Origin: Bacteroidaceae bacterium
GTDB lineage: Bacteria > Bacteroidota > Bacteroidia > Bacteroidales > Bacteroidaceae
Direction of reading: 5' to 3'
Assembly: GCA_017416805.1 (NCBI GenBank)
Contig: JAFQBB010000042.1
Coordinates: 62,001-126,000 of the forward strand
DNA length: 64,000 bases
Made by a program: the position numbers and the translations under genes. The notes beneath the pieces were generated by a model. The model was not told where the DNA came from, ran no database searches, and saw nothing but the letters and a program-made list of their open reading frames with translations. Below, piece after piece: positions 1 through 8,637 of the stretch. The number at the start of each line of letters is the position of its first letter. Position 1 is the first letter of the stretch.

Positions 1-536
1 AAGGAAAGAATGCGGTGATTGAAAACATCATGGCCCGCCGCAGCATCAGGAAGTATAAGAATGAGGTAGTGAGCCGCGAAGTGCTCGACCAGATTATGGA
101 GTGCGGCATCAATGCTCCCAACGGACAGAACAAGCAATCGTGGGAAGTGCGCGTGGTGGATAATCCGCAGGTGATGGAGGAAATCAACAAAACCCTCAAC
201 GCAGCCTATCCCAAGATGGAAAATGCGGCAGGATGCTTCCGCGGTGCTCCGGTGATGGTCTTCATTGCCCGTGACAAGGGATACGATTTCTCTGCCTACG
301 ATTGTGGTTTGATGGCCGAGAATATGATGCTCGCCGCCCAGTCACTCGGTGTAGGCTCCATCTGCTTGGGAAGCCCTGTTCGTTTCATCAACGACAGTCC
401 TGCCTGTGCTCCCATCCTCGAGCGCTTAGGATTCAGCGAAGGTTATGAATTCTGCCTTTGCGTAGGTCTCGGATATCCCGACGAAGCTCCTGCCGCCAAG
501 CCGCGCGACAAGGGAAAGGTGAAGTACGTGGAGTGA
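1..536 (+). CDS. Nitroreductase family protein (5' end outside window)
   Basis: FMN-dependent NAD(P)H oxidoreductase of the nitroreductase fold. The motif ARRSIRKYK, followed by INAPNGQNKQSWEVRVV, is the usual FMN-binding start of this family, and GLMAENMMLAAQSLGVGSICLG is the typical middle segment. A GTG at 15 could be a start, but the frame stays open to base 1 and the preceding residues (GKNAVIENIM) read like the junction after a secretion signal, so the gene most likely begins upstream and the protein may be exported. The C-terminus is complete and looks normal. The physiological substrate cannot be told from sequence. Family assignment is firm; the start is not. Confidence 0.85.
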   Translation, partial: GKNAVIENIMARRSIRKYKNEVVSREVLDQIMECGINAPNGQNKQSWEVRVVDNPQVMEEINKTLNAAYPKMENAAGCFRGAPVMVFIARDKGYDFSAYDCGLMAENMMLAAQSLGVGSICLGSPVRFINDSPACAPILERLGFSEGYEFCLCVGLGYPDEAPAAKPRDKGKVKYVE

Positions 537-557
537 GCCGATAGCAATCGTGAAAAT

Positions 558-620
558 AAAGAATACCAATCTTGGGCGCTGAAGATTAATAATCTTTAGG
601 CTTCAAGATTGGTATTCTTT
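558..620. terminator. Bidirectional terminator between convergent genes
   Basis: A perfect 17-bp inverted repeat (558-574 with 604-620, AAAGAATACCAATCTTG) encloses a second 6-bp hairpin (582-587 with 591-596). T-rich runs follow on both strands, so it can end the nitroreductase transcript and the convergent thiamine pyrophosphokinase transcript. The right arm encodes the last codons of the kinase gene. Confidence 0.75.
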
Positions 621-1307
621 GTAATTCAGATACACCAAGTACTCTCCCTTGCATTGGATGGTGAAAGTGGGGGCGTCAGTCGTATTCAGTGTGCCTTGCC
701 ACCAGCTGGTAAAGTCGCGCAGAGGATAGCGTAATCCCTCGGCTTGCATACCTTGAGTACCAAAGGAGAAAATGGATACGGCGGTTTCTACAGGGCATTC
801 AAATGAACAGGTGTCTTGGCAGGGGATGAACACACCGTAGTCGGTATAGATGCGCACCTCCAATCCCTGGCGCATGTATTCGATGAGCAAGCTGATATTA
901 CCCAATGTGTGGTCTTCACGTCGACCTGTAGCGGCCACGATGGCTATGCGGCGTATGCCTTTATTGGCCAAGTAGGTCACGGCTTTCGTTTGGTCGTTTG
1001 TCTCCTGGTCGGGATTGCGGCGCACAATGTCGCTGAAAGCCTCGGCTGCTTCAGGTGAAAGGGAGTCGCAATCACCCACCACGCGCCATGGACGCAGGCC
1101 ACGGACAAGAAACTCATTGGCGGCTCCGTCGCAACACACCACGCGCTCTGCTTCGCTCATCAGCTGTAGGGGTAGGGGATGGGTAGGGAAGTCGCCTCCA
1201 CCTACAATTAAGCCCTCTCCGACTCCCCCAAAGGGAGAGAGTTTGATGCGCGCGGTCTTCTCTTTCTCAGAGAGGCTTCTGTCTATTCTTTCATTAATCT
1301 TATCCAT
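603..1307 (-). CDS. Thiamine pyrophosphokinase
   Basis: Transfers pyrophosphate from ATP to thiamine, giving thiamine diphosphate. The N-terminal catalytic core is recognisable from DFPTHPLPLQL, VVCCDGAANEFLVRG, VVGDCDSLS and DQETNDQTKAV, and the C-terminal thiamine-binding part from ATGRREDHTLGNISLL and the final FTIQCKGEYLVYLN. The 234 residues are about 25 more than I recall for Bacteroides relatives. The excess sits before GGGDFPTHPL and includes LSPFGGVGEG, encoded by a palindromic repeat (see findings). The start overlaps the end of the upstream transporter gene by 25 bp, suggesting translational coupling. Pairing with a PnuC-type transporter supports a salvage role: take up thiamine and trap it by pyrophosphorylation. 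Confidence 0.9.
   Translation of the reverse strand: MDKINERIDRSLSEKEKTARIKLSPFGGVGEGLIVGGGDFPTHPLPLQLMSEAERVVCCDGAANEFLVRGLRPWRVVGDCDSLSPEAAEAFSDIVRRNPDQETNDQTKAVTYLANKGIRRIAIVAATGRREDHTLGNISLLIEYMRQGLEVRIYTDYGVFIPCQDTCSFECPVETAVSIFSFGTQGMQAEGLRYPLRDFTSWWQGTLNTTDAPTFTIQCKGEYLVYLNYKEYQS
1200..1240. repeat. Palindromic repeat inside the TPK reading frame
   Basis: On the + strand CTCCCCCAAAGGGAG and the flanking CTCTCC/GGAGAG can form two alternative hairpins. The text resembles short GC-rich repeats that I recall between genes in Bacteroides. Here it is translated in frame on the minus strand near the N-terminus of thiamine pyrophosphokinase. Recognition as a genome-wide repeat is from memory and needs a genome search. 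Confidence 0.45.
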
Positions 1308-1870
1308 TCTTTGTAACCAAAGTAAGCTATAACTGCATAAAAGGCATATAGCCCTGCGGTGAAATATAGCCCTTTATATATATAAAGGACAGCGCATACA
1401 GTGTCCACCACTATCCATACTAACCATTGCTCTACATATTTGCGTGCTAACATCCACATGGCTACGATGCTTAGTGCTGTAGTAAAACTATCCAACCAAG
1501 GTACCGTGCTATCAGTATATTGGATAAGTATGAAGGCTATTGCAATCAATAAAATCACACAAACTACAATTAATTTACCCCACATCCATACGGGGGTGTG
1601 AATGATGGGGGATTCAGTTACTTTCGTTTCTGTATGCAGGGATTGGTTATGTAATCTATGGCCTTTCCACCAATAAAATATGCCGTACACTGACACCAAT
1701 AGATAGTAAATGTTGATTCCGAAATCGGCATATAACCCAGCTTCGTAATATACCACTACATAAATGGCTGGCATTATTACATTGGCAACCCATAACCAAA
1801 TGCTGGCCTTGTATTCTAGCCACAGGTAGATGAGGCCCACTATTGTACCTGCAATCTCTAAATAATTCAT
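1283..1870 (-). CDS. PnuC-family vitamin transporter, probably thiamine (PnuT)
   Basis: Inner-membrane facilitator of the PnuC/PnuT family, 195 residues with about seven hydrophobic segments. The N-terminal block LEYKASIWLWVANVI and the aromatic stretch YGIFYWWKG are typical. Family members move nicotinamide riboside, thiamine or riboflavin by facilitated diffusion and rely on phosphorylation inside the cell for trapping. The overlapping downstream gene is thiamine pyrophosphokinase, so thiamine is the best-supported substrate. That is inference from context; the substrate-selecting residues were not checked. No TPP riboswitch is visible upstream. Confidence 0.85.
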   Translation of the reverse strand: MNYLEIAGTIVGLIYLWLEYKASIWLWVANVIMPAIYVVVYYEAGLYADFGINIYYLLVSVYGIFYWWKGHRLHNQSLHTETKVTESPIIHTPVWMWGKLIVVCVILLIAIAFILIQYTDSTVPWLDSFTTALSIVAMWMLARKYVEQWLVWIVVDTVCAVLYIYKGLYFTAGLYAFYAVIAYFGYKEWIRLMKE

Positions 1871-1896
1871 TAATAATGAACGTGCTTATTTGGGGG

Positions 1897-1904
1897 CAAA
1901 GATA
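1897..1904 (-). promoter_or_regulatory. -7 box for pnuC-TPK operon
   Basis: TATCTTTG on the minus strand, an exact match to the Bacteroides -7 consensus TAnnTTTG, 27 bp upstream of the transporter start. No clear -33 TTTG was found at the usual spacing. Confidence 0.5.
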
Positions 1905-2011
1905 GGGCTTTTTGTGGGAATGACATATTCTTTTAATTAATAAAAGAGCTTTTCAATATAAAGAAAAATAAGATTCTTCTTCAATACTATCCGTAATATA
2001 GGAATTTTGTT

Positions 2012-2019
2012 TAAATTTG
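2012..2019 (+). promoter_or_regulatory. -7 box for hflX
   Basis: TAAATTTG matches TAnnTTTG and lies 28 bp upstream of the hflX ATG. The -33 element is not obvious. Confidence 0.45.
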
Positions 2020-2047
2020 CGCACATATTATAATTTAGATAGAGTCA

Positions 2048-3304
2048 ATGAAAGAATTCGTCATTTCAGAAGCCCAAACAGAAACAGCTGTATTAGTGGC
2101 TATTATCTCTCCACAGCAGAATGAACGAAAGACCAATGAGTATTTGGATGAATTGGAATTTTTAGCCGAAACAGCGGGAGCGAAGACGGTGAAGCGTTTT
2201 ACTCAACGATTGGATGGCGCCAGTTCGGTAACTTACATAGGTAAAGGAAAACTGCAGGAAATCAAAGAGTATATCCAACGTGAAGCGGAAGAAGAACGTG
2301 AAGTGGGTATGGTTATTTTTGATGATGAATTGTCTGCTAAACAGATGAGAAATATAGAGAAGGAATTGCAAATAAAGATTCTGGACCGTACATCGCTTAT
2401 TTTAGACATTTTTGCCATGCGTGCTCAGACGGCTCATGCCAAAACGCAGGTAGAATTGGCGCAGAACCGTTATATGTTGCCTCGTTTGCAACGTTTGTGG
2501 ACTCACCTTGAGCGACAAGGAGGTGGTTCAGGTAGTGGGAAAGGTGGTTCTGTGGGATTGAGAGGCCCAGGTGAAACCCAGTTAGAGATGGACCGCCGTA
2601 TCATTTTGAACCGCATGTCTTTACTGAAACAGCAATTGGCAGAAATAGATAAGCAAAAGACTACCCAACGGAAAAATCGTGGGCGGCTTATTCGTGTGGC
2701 CTTGGTAGGATATACTAATGTGGGGAAATCAACTTTGATGAATTTGTTGGCCAAAAGTGAGGTTTTTGCCGAAAATAAATTGTTTGCCACATTGGATACT
2801 ACGGTGCGCAAAGTAATTATTGAAAACTTACCTTTCTTACTGAGTGATACGGTAGGGTTTATTCGCAAGTTGCCAACAGAGTTGGTGGAGTCATTCAAAA
2901 GTACATTGGATGAGGTGCGTGAAGCCGACTTACTGTTGCATATAGTAGATATATCGCATCCCGATTTTGAAGAACAGATACAAGTGGTAGAACGTACTTT
3001 GGGCGATTTAGGGTGTAGTGACAAACCGGGTATGATTATTTTTAATAAAATAGATGCTTACACTTATGTTGAAAAAGACGAAGATGACCTGACTCCACGT
3101 ACCAAAGAAAATGTGACGCTGCCTGAATTGATGAACACTTGGATGGGAAAAATGAATGGGGATTGTATCTTTATCTCAGCAAGAGAGCGGACAAATCTGG
3201 AGGAACTGAAAAGCATTATATACAATAAAGTAAGGGAATTGCATGTACAGAAGTATCCTTATAATGATTTCCTTTACCAAACATATGATACGGAGGAACA
3301 ATGA
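2048..3304 (+). CDS. hflX: GTPase HflX
   Basis: Ribosome-associated GTPase of the Obg-HflX group; in other bacteria it binds 50S subunits and splits stalled ribosomes. The N-terminal HflX domain contains GAKTVKRFTQRLDGASSVTYIGKGK and DRTSLILDIFAMRAQTAHAK, followed by the hallmark GGSGSGKGG...GLRGPGETQLEMDRR linker. The G domain begins near residue 217 with GYTNVGKST (G1), then LFATLDTT (G2), SDTVGFI (G3) and NKID (G4). Length of 418 is normal. Its stop overlaps the next start as ATGA, so the two genes are probably translated together. Confidence 0.96.
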   Translation: MKEFVISEAQTETAVLVAIISPQQNERKTNEYLDELEFLAETAGAKTVKRFTQRLDGASSVTYIGKGKLQEIKEYIQREAEEEREVGMVIFDDELSAKQMRNIEKELQIKILDRTSLILDIFAMRAQTAHAKTQVELAQNRYMLPRLQRLWTHLERQGGGSGSGKGGSVGLRGPGETQLEMDRRIILNRMSLLKQQLAEIDKQKTTQRKNRGRLIRVALVGYTNVGKSTLMNLLAKSEVFAENKLFATLDTTVRKVIIENLPFLLSDTVGFIRKLPTELVESFKSTLDEVREADLLLHIVDISHPDFEEQIQVVERTLGDLGCSDKPGMIIFNKIDAYTYVEKDEDDLTPRTKENVTLPELMNTWMGKMNGDCIFISARERTNLEELKSIIYNKVRELHVQKYPYNDFLYQTYDTEEQ

Positions 3305-4965
3305 GAAGACCGTTAAGTGATTTTGATATTGAACTACTTGAGAAGCAGGGCTGTACGTCTGTAGATTGGGCTTGTGTGGAGGTGGATGAGAATATTAATT
3401 TATCTCTCATACGGCATACCCATTTTAGCGGTCGTGTGAGTCTTGGGAAAGATGTTTGCCTTGACCATGTAGGAGTGATAGAAAACTATTGGCTTGATGA
3501 CCATGTAACTATTTGTCGTGTAAATGAACTGGTCGCTGATGAAATCTGGTCGGAACATTTTTATAACGAAGGAATTACCGTTAAGAATGAGGCCGGCGGA
3601 ATGAACATCTGCTTCAAAACTGTATATAATGAATATGCGGATTGGATAGAATTACACTATCCGCAATACAGAGATAATACAACGTGTAATCAGAGTAACA
3701 GAGAGATTAGAAGTGAAATAAGAGCAGGAAGTATTGTGCGGAACAGTGGTGTTATACATAATGTAAATATGGCATCAAACGTTGTTGTTGAGGGAGCTGC
3801 TAATCTTGAATATGGACAATTGCATGAAGGTTGTTATATTGGTGTACAAGTTATTGCGCGCAATTTCAGTATTGGAGTACGGACTAAAGTGACTGATGGG
3901 GCAAAACTCTATCATGTTATTGCAACCAATGATTGCAAGATAGGTAAAGGATTCACTGCTGAAAATTGTTATTTTAGTCATCATAGCGAACTTTTTTGTG
4001 GTGAGGCTTGTGCTATTTTTGCTGGTCCTCATACTGTGAGTCATCACAAATCAACATTACTTATAGGTGGTGAGTTCTCATTTTATAATGCAGGCTCAAA
4101 TACCAACCAAAGTAATCATGCCTATAAATTAGGGCCAGTACATCATGGTACATTAGCAAGAGGATCCAAAACGGCCTCTGGGAATCATATATTATGGCCT
4201 ATGCAGACCGCTCCTTTTACTATGGTGATGGGCAAAGTGGATACACATCCTGACCTTACGGCATTACCTTTCTCTTATGTGATAGCCGATAACGGTAAAG
4301 TATATACAGTTCCAGGTGTGAATATAGGGACGGCAGGAACATTCCGTGATGTGCTTAAATGGCCCCAACGGGGTAAATCATTTTTTACTGGGGAATACGA
4401 GTTCTTGTCTCCTTTTGTTATGCAACATGTGTTTAAAGGAATCCAAACACTTGAAGCATTACAAAGACTTTATGGAACGGAAGTGGAAGAATATCTTTAT
4501 AACGGAACTATTATCCGTCGCGGTGCTTTATTGAAAGGATTGGCCAGATATCAACTTGCTGTTCGTTTGTATGCAAGCAAAATAACTCCTACAGAGAAAG
4601 TCTGTGATGAGGCTTATGATTGGCATTGGATAGATATTGCCGGACTTCCTGCTGTAGAGGAGAAATTAGCTGATACATATCAGTTGTTGAAGGATTTGAA
4701 AGTTGATTCGGAAGATGAGAGACTTGCTATATTGAACAAATTATATGAGGAGCAGGCATGTCAATGGGGTGTTGCTATGCTTACACGTTTGTATGGCGAG
4801 GAATTTACCAGCGGAGCATTGTGGAACGCAGGTAAGCAGGCAATGAAAGAATGGAAAGCTCTCCTTATAGCTGATGCGCATAAAGAACAAACTTTGGGAG
4901 ACATGAATGAAGAATTGGTAGATATATTCATTCGAAAAGTAGAAAAAGAGACTATAATCCGTTAA
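3301..4965 (+). CDS. DUF4954 family protein (left-handed beta-helix)
   Basis: Uncharacterised Bacteroidetes protein of 554 residues. Repeated hexapeptide-like strings (for example SIVRNSGVIHNVNMASNVVVEGAANLEYGQ, written here only to show periodic I/V/G spacing) indicate a left-handed parallel beta-helix as in acyl- and nucleotidyl-transferases. This is followed by a conserved H/N-rich region (GPHTVSHHKSTLLIGGEFS, NQSNHAYKLGPVHHG, GNHILWPMQTAPF) and an alpha-helical C-terminal third. The histidines could be catalytic or metal-binding, but no function is known to me. It overlaps hflX by 4 bp. Some family members seem longer by memory, so a comparison of the N-terminus is worthwhile. Confidence 0.75.
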   Translation: MRRPLSDFDIELLEKQGCTSVDWACVEVDENINLSLIRHTHFSGRVSLGKDVCLDHVGVIENYWLDDHVTICRVNELVADEIWSEHFYNEGITVKNEAGGMNICFKTVYNEYADWIELHYPQYRDNTTCNQSNREIRSEIRAGSIVRNSGVIHNVNMASNVVVEGAANLEYGQLHEGCYIGVQVIARNFSIGVRTKVTDGAKLYHVIATNDCKIGKGFTAENCYFSHHSELFCGEACAIFAGPHTVSHHKSTLLIGGEFSFYNAGSNTNQSNHAYKLGPVHHGTLARGSKTASGNHILWPMQTAPFTMVMGKVDTHPDLTALPFSYVIADNGKVYTVPGVNIGTAGTFRDVLKWPQRGKSFFTGEYEFLSPFVMQHVFKGIQTLEALQRLYGTEVEEYLYNGTIIRRGALLKGLARYQLAVRLYASKITPTEKVCDEAYDWHWIDIAGLPAVEEKLADTYQLLKDLKVDSEDERLAILNKLYEEQACQWGVAMLTRLYGEEFTSGALWNAGKQAMKEWKALLIADAHKEQTLGDMNEELVDIFIRKVEKETIIR

Positions 4966-5014
4966 AATAACAAATTTCAGCATAGAAGATACCTGTTATT
5001 CTACTGAAAATAAC

Positions 5015-5022
5015 TAATTTTG
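5015..5022 (+). promoter_or_regulatory. -7 box for purH
   Basis: TAATTTTG fits TAnnTTTG and lies 29 bp upstream of the purH ATG. It argues that purH is transcribed separately from hflX-DUF4954. Confidence 0.45.
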
Positions 5023-5051
5023 CCACCTAAATAATTAAACATAGCTAAGAC

Positions 5052-6578
5052 ATGTCTGAAACAAGAAGAATTAAAACCGCACTCGTATCGGTTTACCACA
5101 AGGATGGTTTGGATGAAATAATCACCAAACTGCATGAAGAAGGAGTTGAATTCCTCTCAACTGGAGGAACTCGTCAGTTTATAGAATCATTGGGCTATCC
5201 CTGCAAAGCAGTGGAAGACCTGACTTCATACCCTTCTATTTTGGGTGGTCGCGTAAAGACTCTTCATCCGAAAGTTTTTGGTGGAATCCTTTGCCGTCGC
5301 CATTTGGACGAAGATATCCAGCAGATGGGACAATATGAAATTCCCGAAATAGATTTGGTTATTGTGGATCTTTATCCTTTTGAAGATACTGTAGCCTCTG
5401 GAGCAGAAGAATCTGCTATTATTGAAAAAATAGATATAGGTGGAATTTCGCTTATTCGTGCTGGGGCCAAGAACTTCAAGGATGTTGTTATTGTAGCTAG
5501 TAAGGCGCAATATAAACCTTTGGCTGACATTTTGAACGATCATGGTGCGGAGACCACTTTAGAGGAGCGTCGTTGGTTTGCCAAAGAAGCTTTTGCCGTT
5601 TCTTCTCATTATGACTCTGCTATCTTCAATTATTTCGATGGTGACAATGGATCTGCTTTCCGTGCTGCAGTAGAATGTCCTAAATCACTCCGATATGGTG
5701 AGAATCCTCATCAACAAGGCGCTTTTTTTGGTGATTTTGAGGCTATGTTTGATCAAATCCATGGTAAGGAGATTTCCTATAACAATCTACTTGACATCAA
5801 TGCAGCAGTTGATTTGATTGACGAATTTGATGAAGTGACTTTTGCAATTCTGAAACATAATAATGCTTGTGGTTTGGCTTCACGCCCTGTTTTAGTTGAT
5901 GCTTGGAAAGATGCCCTTGCTGGTGATCCCGTGTCGGCCTTTGGCGGTGTGTTGATTACTAATGCTGTCATTGACAAGGAAACGGCCGAAGAGGTGAATA
6001 AAATATTCTTTGAAATCATTATTGCTCCGGACTATGACGTTGATGCATTGGAAATCCTCGGTCAAAAGAAGAATCGTATTATCCTTGTTCGTAAAGAAGG
6101 TGTACGGTTGCCCAAGAAACAATATCGCTCAGTTTTGAACGGTGTACTTGTACAAGACCGTGACTTGAAGACTGAAACTCCTGAAGACTTGAAGTCGGTG
6201 ACAAATAAAATTGCCACTGCTCAGGAAATTGAAGATATGCTCTTTGCCAACAAGATTGTGAAGAACAGCAAGAGTAATGCTATTGTATTGGCCAAGAATA
6301 AGCAACTTTGTGCTAGTGGTGTAGGTCAGACTTCACGCGTAGATGCTTTGAAACATGCTATTGAAAAGGCTAAAGGCTTTGGTTTTGACCTCCAAGGTGC
6401 TGTTATGGCTAGTGATGCATTCTTCCCTTTCCCTGATTGTGTGGAAATCGCAGGAAACGAAGGTGTCACAGCAGTTATTCAACCTGGTGGTTCAGTGAAA
6501 GACGAACTTTCGTTCCAATATTGTAACGAGCATGGCATTGCTATGGTTGTAACAGGTTTCCGTCATTTTAAACATTAA
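5052..6578 (+). CDS. purH: Bifunctional AICAR transformylase / IMP cyclohydrolase
   Basis: Catalyses the last two steps of de novo IMP synthesis: formylation of AICAR with 10-formyl-THF, then ring closure. The N-terminal MGS-like cyclohydrolase domain (about residues 1-195) shows ALVSVYHKDGL, FLSTGGTRQFIE, GGRVKTLHPKVFGGIL and IDIGGISLIRAGAKN. The transformylase part shows SLRYGENPHQQGAF, LKHNNACGLA, DPVSAFGGV and the C-terminal AVMASDAFFPFPDCVE and VIQPGGSVKDELSF. Length of 508 is typical. purD of the same pathway lies elsewhere in the window on the other strand. Confidence 0.97.
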   Translation: MSETRRIKTALVSVYHKDGLDEIITKLHEEGVEFLSTGGTRQFIESLGYPCKAVEDLTSYPSILGGRVKTLHPKVFGGILCRRHLDEDIQQMGQYEIPEIDLVIVDLYPFEDTVASGAEESAIIEKIDIGGISLIRAGAKNFKDVVIVASKAQYKPLADILNDHGAETTLEERRWFAKEAFAVSSHYDSAIFNYFDGDNGSAFRAAVECPKSLRYGENPHQQGAFFGDFEAMFDQIHGKEISYNNLLDINAAVDLIDEFDEVTFAILKHNNACGLASRPVLVDAWKDALAGDPVSAFGGVLITNAVIDKETAEEVNKIFFEIIIAPDYDVDALEILGQKKNRIILVRKEGVRLPKKQYRSVLNGVLVQDRDLKTETPEDLKSVTNKIATAQEIEDMLFANKIVKNSKSNAIVLAKNKQLCASGVGQTSRVDALKHAIEKAKGFGFDLQGAVMASDAFFPFPDCVEIAGNEGVTAVIQPGGSVKDELSFQYCNEHGIAMVVTGFRHFKH

Positions 6579-6594
6579 AATTATGTGCAGATGT

Positions 6595-6656
6595 GTCAAT
6601 GTGTTAATATCGCAATGCCAAATGATAATTAGCACATTGACAAATTAGCACATTGA
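6595..6656. repeat. Inverted and direct 14-bp repeats before mreB
   Basis: GTCAATGTGTTAAT (6595-6608) is the inverted partner of ATTAGCACATTGAC (6628-6641), with one wobble, and a second direct copy of the right arm follows at 6644-6656. A hairpin is possible but no T-run follows, so termination is uncertain. It fills most of the 96-bp purH-mreB gap. Confidence 0.6.
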
Positions 6657-6674
6657 TCTTTACATATTATACAC

Positions 6675-7697
6675 ATGGGATTTTTCTCTTTTACGCAAGA
6701 ATTAGCGATGGATCTTGGCACGGCCAATACCATTATTATCAGCAATGGAAAGATTGTTGTAGATGAACCTTCTGTCGTAGCTCTTGACCGCCATACAAAT
6801 AAGATGATTGCTGTAGGTGGGAAAGCTAAAATGATGCATGAAAAGACACACGAAAACATTAGGACCGTGCGTCCTTTGCGCGATGGAGTGATAGCAGATT
6901 TTGATGCTTGCGAGCAAATGATGCGTGGACTCATCAAGATGGTCAAGACTGGACGGCGTCTCTTTTCTCCGTCATTGCGTATGGTCATTGGTGTCCCTTC
7001 TGGTAGTACTGAAGTGGAGTTGCGTGCAGTGCGTGATAGTGCAGAACATGCAGGTGGGCGTGATGTATATCTGCTTTTTGAACCTATGGCTGCAGCTATC
7101 GGTGTAGGTATTGATGTAGAGGCCCCAGAGGGTAATATGATTGTAGATATAGGTGGCGGTTCTACAGAAATCGCTGTTATCTCTTTGGGCGGTATTGTAT
7201 CTAATAATTCTATACGTACTGCAGGTGATGATCTTACAGCCGACATTCAAGCTTATATGAGTCGTCAACACAATGTGAAGGTTAGTGAACGTATGGCTGA
7301 GCGTATTAAAATTCATGTAGGTTCTGCTTTGCCTGATTTAGGTGAGGATGCTCCCGAGAATTATGTTGTATATGGCCCAAACCGTGTAACTGCTCTTCCG
7401 ATGGAGGTTCCTGTGTGTTACCAAGAAATCGCACATTGTTTGGATAAAACTATTGCAAAAATAGAAACTGCAGTTTTAAGTGCATTGGAGAATACTCCTC
7501 CTGAGTTGTATGCAGATATTGTAAAGAATGGAATTTGGTTAGCGGGTGGAGGTGCTTTGCTTCGTGGATTGGATAAACGATTGAGAGACAAAATCAATAT
7601 TCCGTTCCATATAGCTGAAGATCCTTTGCATAGTGTTGCGCGCGGTACAGGTATTGCTTTGAAGAATGTAGATAGATTTTCTTTTTTGCGAAGATAA
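6675..7697 (+). CDS. mreB: Rod-shape-determining actin homologue MreB
   Basis: Cytoplasmic actin-like ATPase that polymerises on the inner membrane and guides side-wall peptidoglycan synthesis. The actin-fold signatures are present: phosphate 1 DLGTANTII, phosphate 2 IVDIGGGSTEIAV and the adenosine motif WLAGGGALLRGLD. Length of 340 is normal. The N-terminal MGFFSFTQELAMDLG is typical, including the aromatic membrane-contacting residues. It heads the mreB-mreC-mreD cluster. Confidence 0.97.
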   Translation: MGFFSFTQELAMDLGTANTIIISNGKIVVDEPSVVALDRHTNKMIAVGGKAKMMHEKTHENIRTVRPLRDGVIADFDACEQMMRGLIKMVKTGRRLFSPSLRMVIGVPSGSTEVELRAVRDSAEHAGGRDVYLLFEPMAAAIGVGIDVEAPEGNMIVDIGGGSTEIAVISLGGIVSNNSIRTAGDDLTADIQAYMSRQHNVKVSERMAERIKIHVGSALPDLGEDAPENYVVYGPNRVTALPMEVPVCYQEIAHCLDKTIAKIETAVLSALENTPPELYADIVKNGIWLAGGGALLRGLDKRLRDKINIPFHIAEDPLHSVARGTGIALKNVDRFSFLRR

Positions 7698-7703
7698 TTT
7701 TCA

Positions 7704-7749
7704 ACTACGAGTTATAAGTGATTTATTCAATGAACTTGTAACTCGTAGT
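7704..7749. repeat. 16-bp inverted repeat between mreB and mreC
   Basis: ACTACGAGTTATAAGT (7704-7719) pairs with ACTTGTAACTCGTAGT (7734-7749) with a single G-U type mismatch and a 14-base loop. No T-run follows, so it may act as an mRNA stability or attenuation element. ACTCGTAGT words recur at other gene ends in this window. Confidence 0.65.
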
Positions 7750-7769
7750 CAATATCACGTTAAGGAATT

Positions 7770-8609
7770 ATGCATAATCTATTGAGCTTCTTGTTTCGAT
7801 ATGGATATTGTTTCCTTTTTGTATTGTTGGAGTTTATCTGTCTTTTGTTGCTTTTTCGCTTTAACAATTATCAATCTGGTATCGGATTCACTTCTGCCAA
7901 TAATTTTGTAGGAGCGGTTTATAATGTATCCGCAGAAATCTCGTCTTTTTTTAATCTCGATATAATAAACAAACAACTTGTCTTACGTAACATTGAGCTT
8001 GAAGCTGAGAATTCTATGTTACGTGAGAAATTGAAATCTGTCTCCCCTGATAGTATTGTTGACGAACTGCATTTTACTTTAAATCATCAAGGATACGGTA
8101 CGATTCCTGCTCGTGTAGTAAATAATACTATTAACATGCAGGACAATTATATCACCTTGGATAAAGGAACTTGTGATGGAATATATCCAGAGATGGGAGT
8201 TGCAAATGGAAATGGTATTATTGGTATTGTTTACATGGTTTCAGATCATTACTCTCTTGTTATATCATTACTAAATAGAAAATCCAGTATCAGTTGTAAA
8301 TTTAAGCATAGTGATTATTTTGGTTATCTTAGATGGCAGAATAATGATTCCCGTTATGCATTTCTTGAAGATCTACCACGGTATGCCCAGTTTCAGAAAG
8401 GTGATACAATTGTTACGAGTGGATACTCGGCTGTATTCCCTAAAGGGTTGATAGTGGGAACTGTTGACAATATTGCTGATTCCGAGGATGGACATTCTTA
8501 TTTATTGCGTATTCGTTTGGCTGCAGACTTTTCTTGTTTAGACAATGTTCTTGTGATGCATAATAGAAATTGTGCAGAACAGCATGAGTTGGAATCTTTG
8601 ATTAAGTAA
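7770..8609 (+). CDS. mreC: Rod-shape-determining protein MreC
   Basis: Bitopic inner-membrane protein of the elongasome whose periplasmic part binds PBP2 and activates it. It has a short cytoplasmic N-terminus, a membrane segment around residues 9-30, a coiled coil around 65-95 (NKQLVLRNIELEAENSMLREKLKS), and a C-terminal beta-domain containing YITLDKGTCDGIYPEMGVANGNGIIG and GDTIVTSGYSAVFPKGLIVG. Length of 279 fits Bacteroidetes MreC. It follows mreB after 72 bp containing a hairpin. Confidence 0.93.
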   Translation: MHNLLSFLFRYGYCFLFVLLEFICLLLLFRFNNYQSGIGFTSANNFVGAVYNVSAEISSFFNLDIINKQLVLRNIELEAENSMLREKLKSVSPDSIVDELHFTLNHQGYGTIPARVVNNTINMQDNYITLDKGTCDGIYPEMGVANGNGIIGIVYMVSDHYSLVISLLNRKSSISCKFKHSDYFGYLRWQNNDSRYAFLEDLPRYAQFQKGDTIVTSGYSAVFPKGLIVGTVDNIADSEDGHSYLLRIRLAADFSCLDNVLVMHNRNCAEQHELESLIK

Positions 8610-8637
8610 TCAACAATTAATTCTATCAAATATAAAT

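Noticed and set aside
1871..2047. TPP riboswitch upstream of the thiamine transporter
   Set aside because: No CTGAGA or ACCTGA core and no fitting helices in the 177-bp gap.
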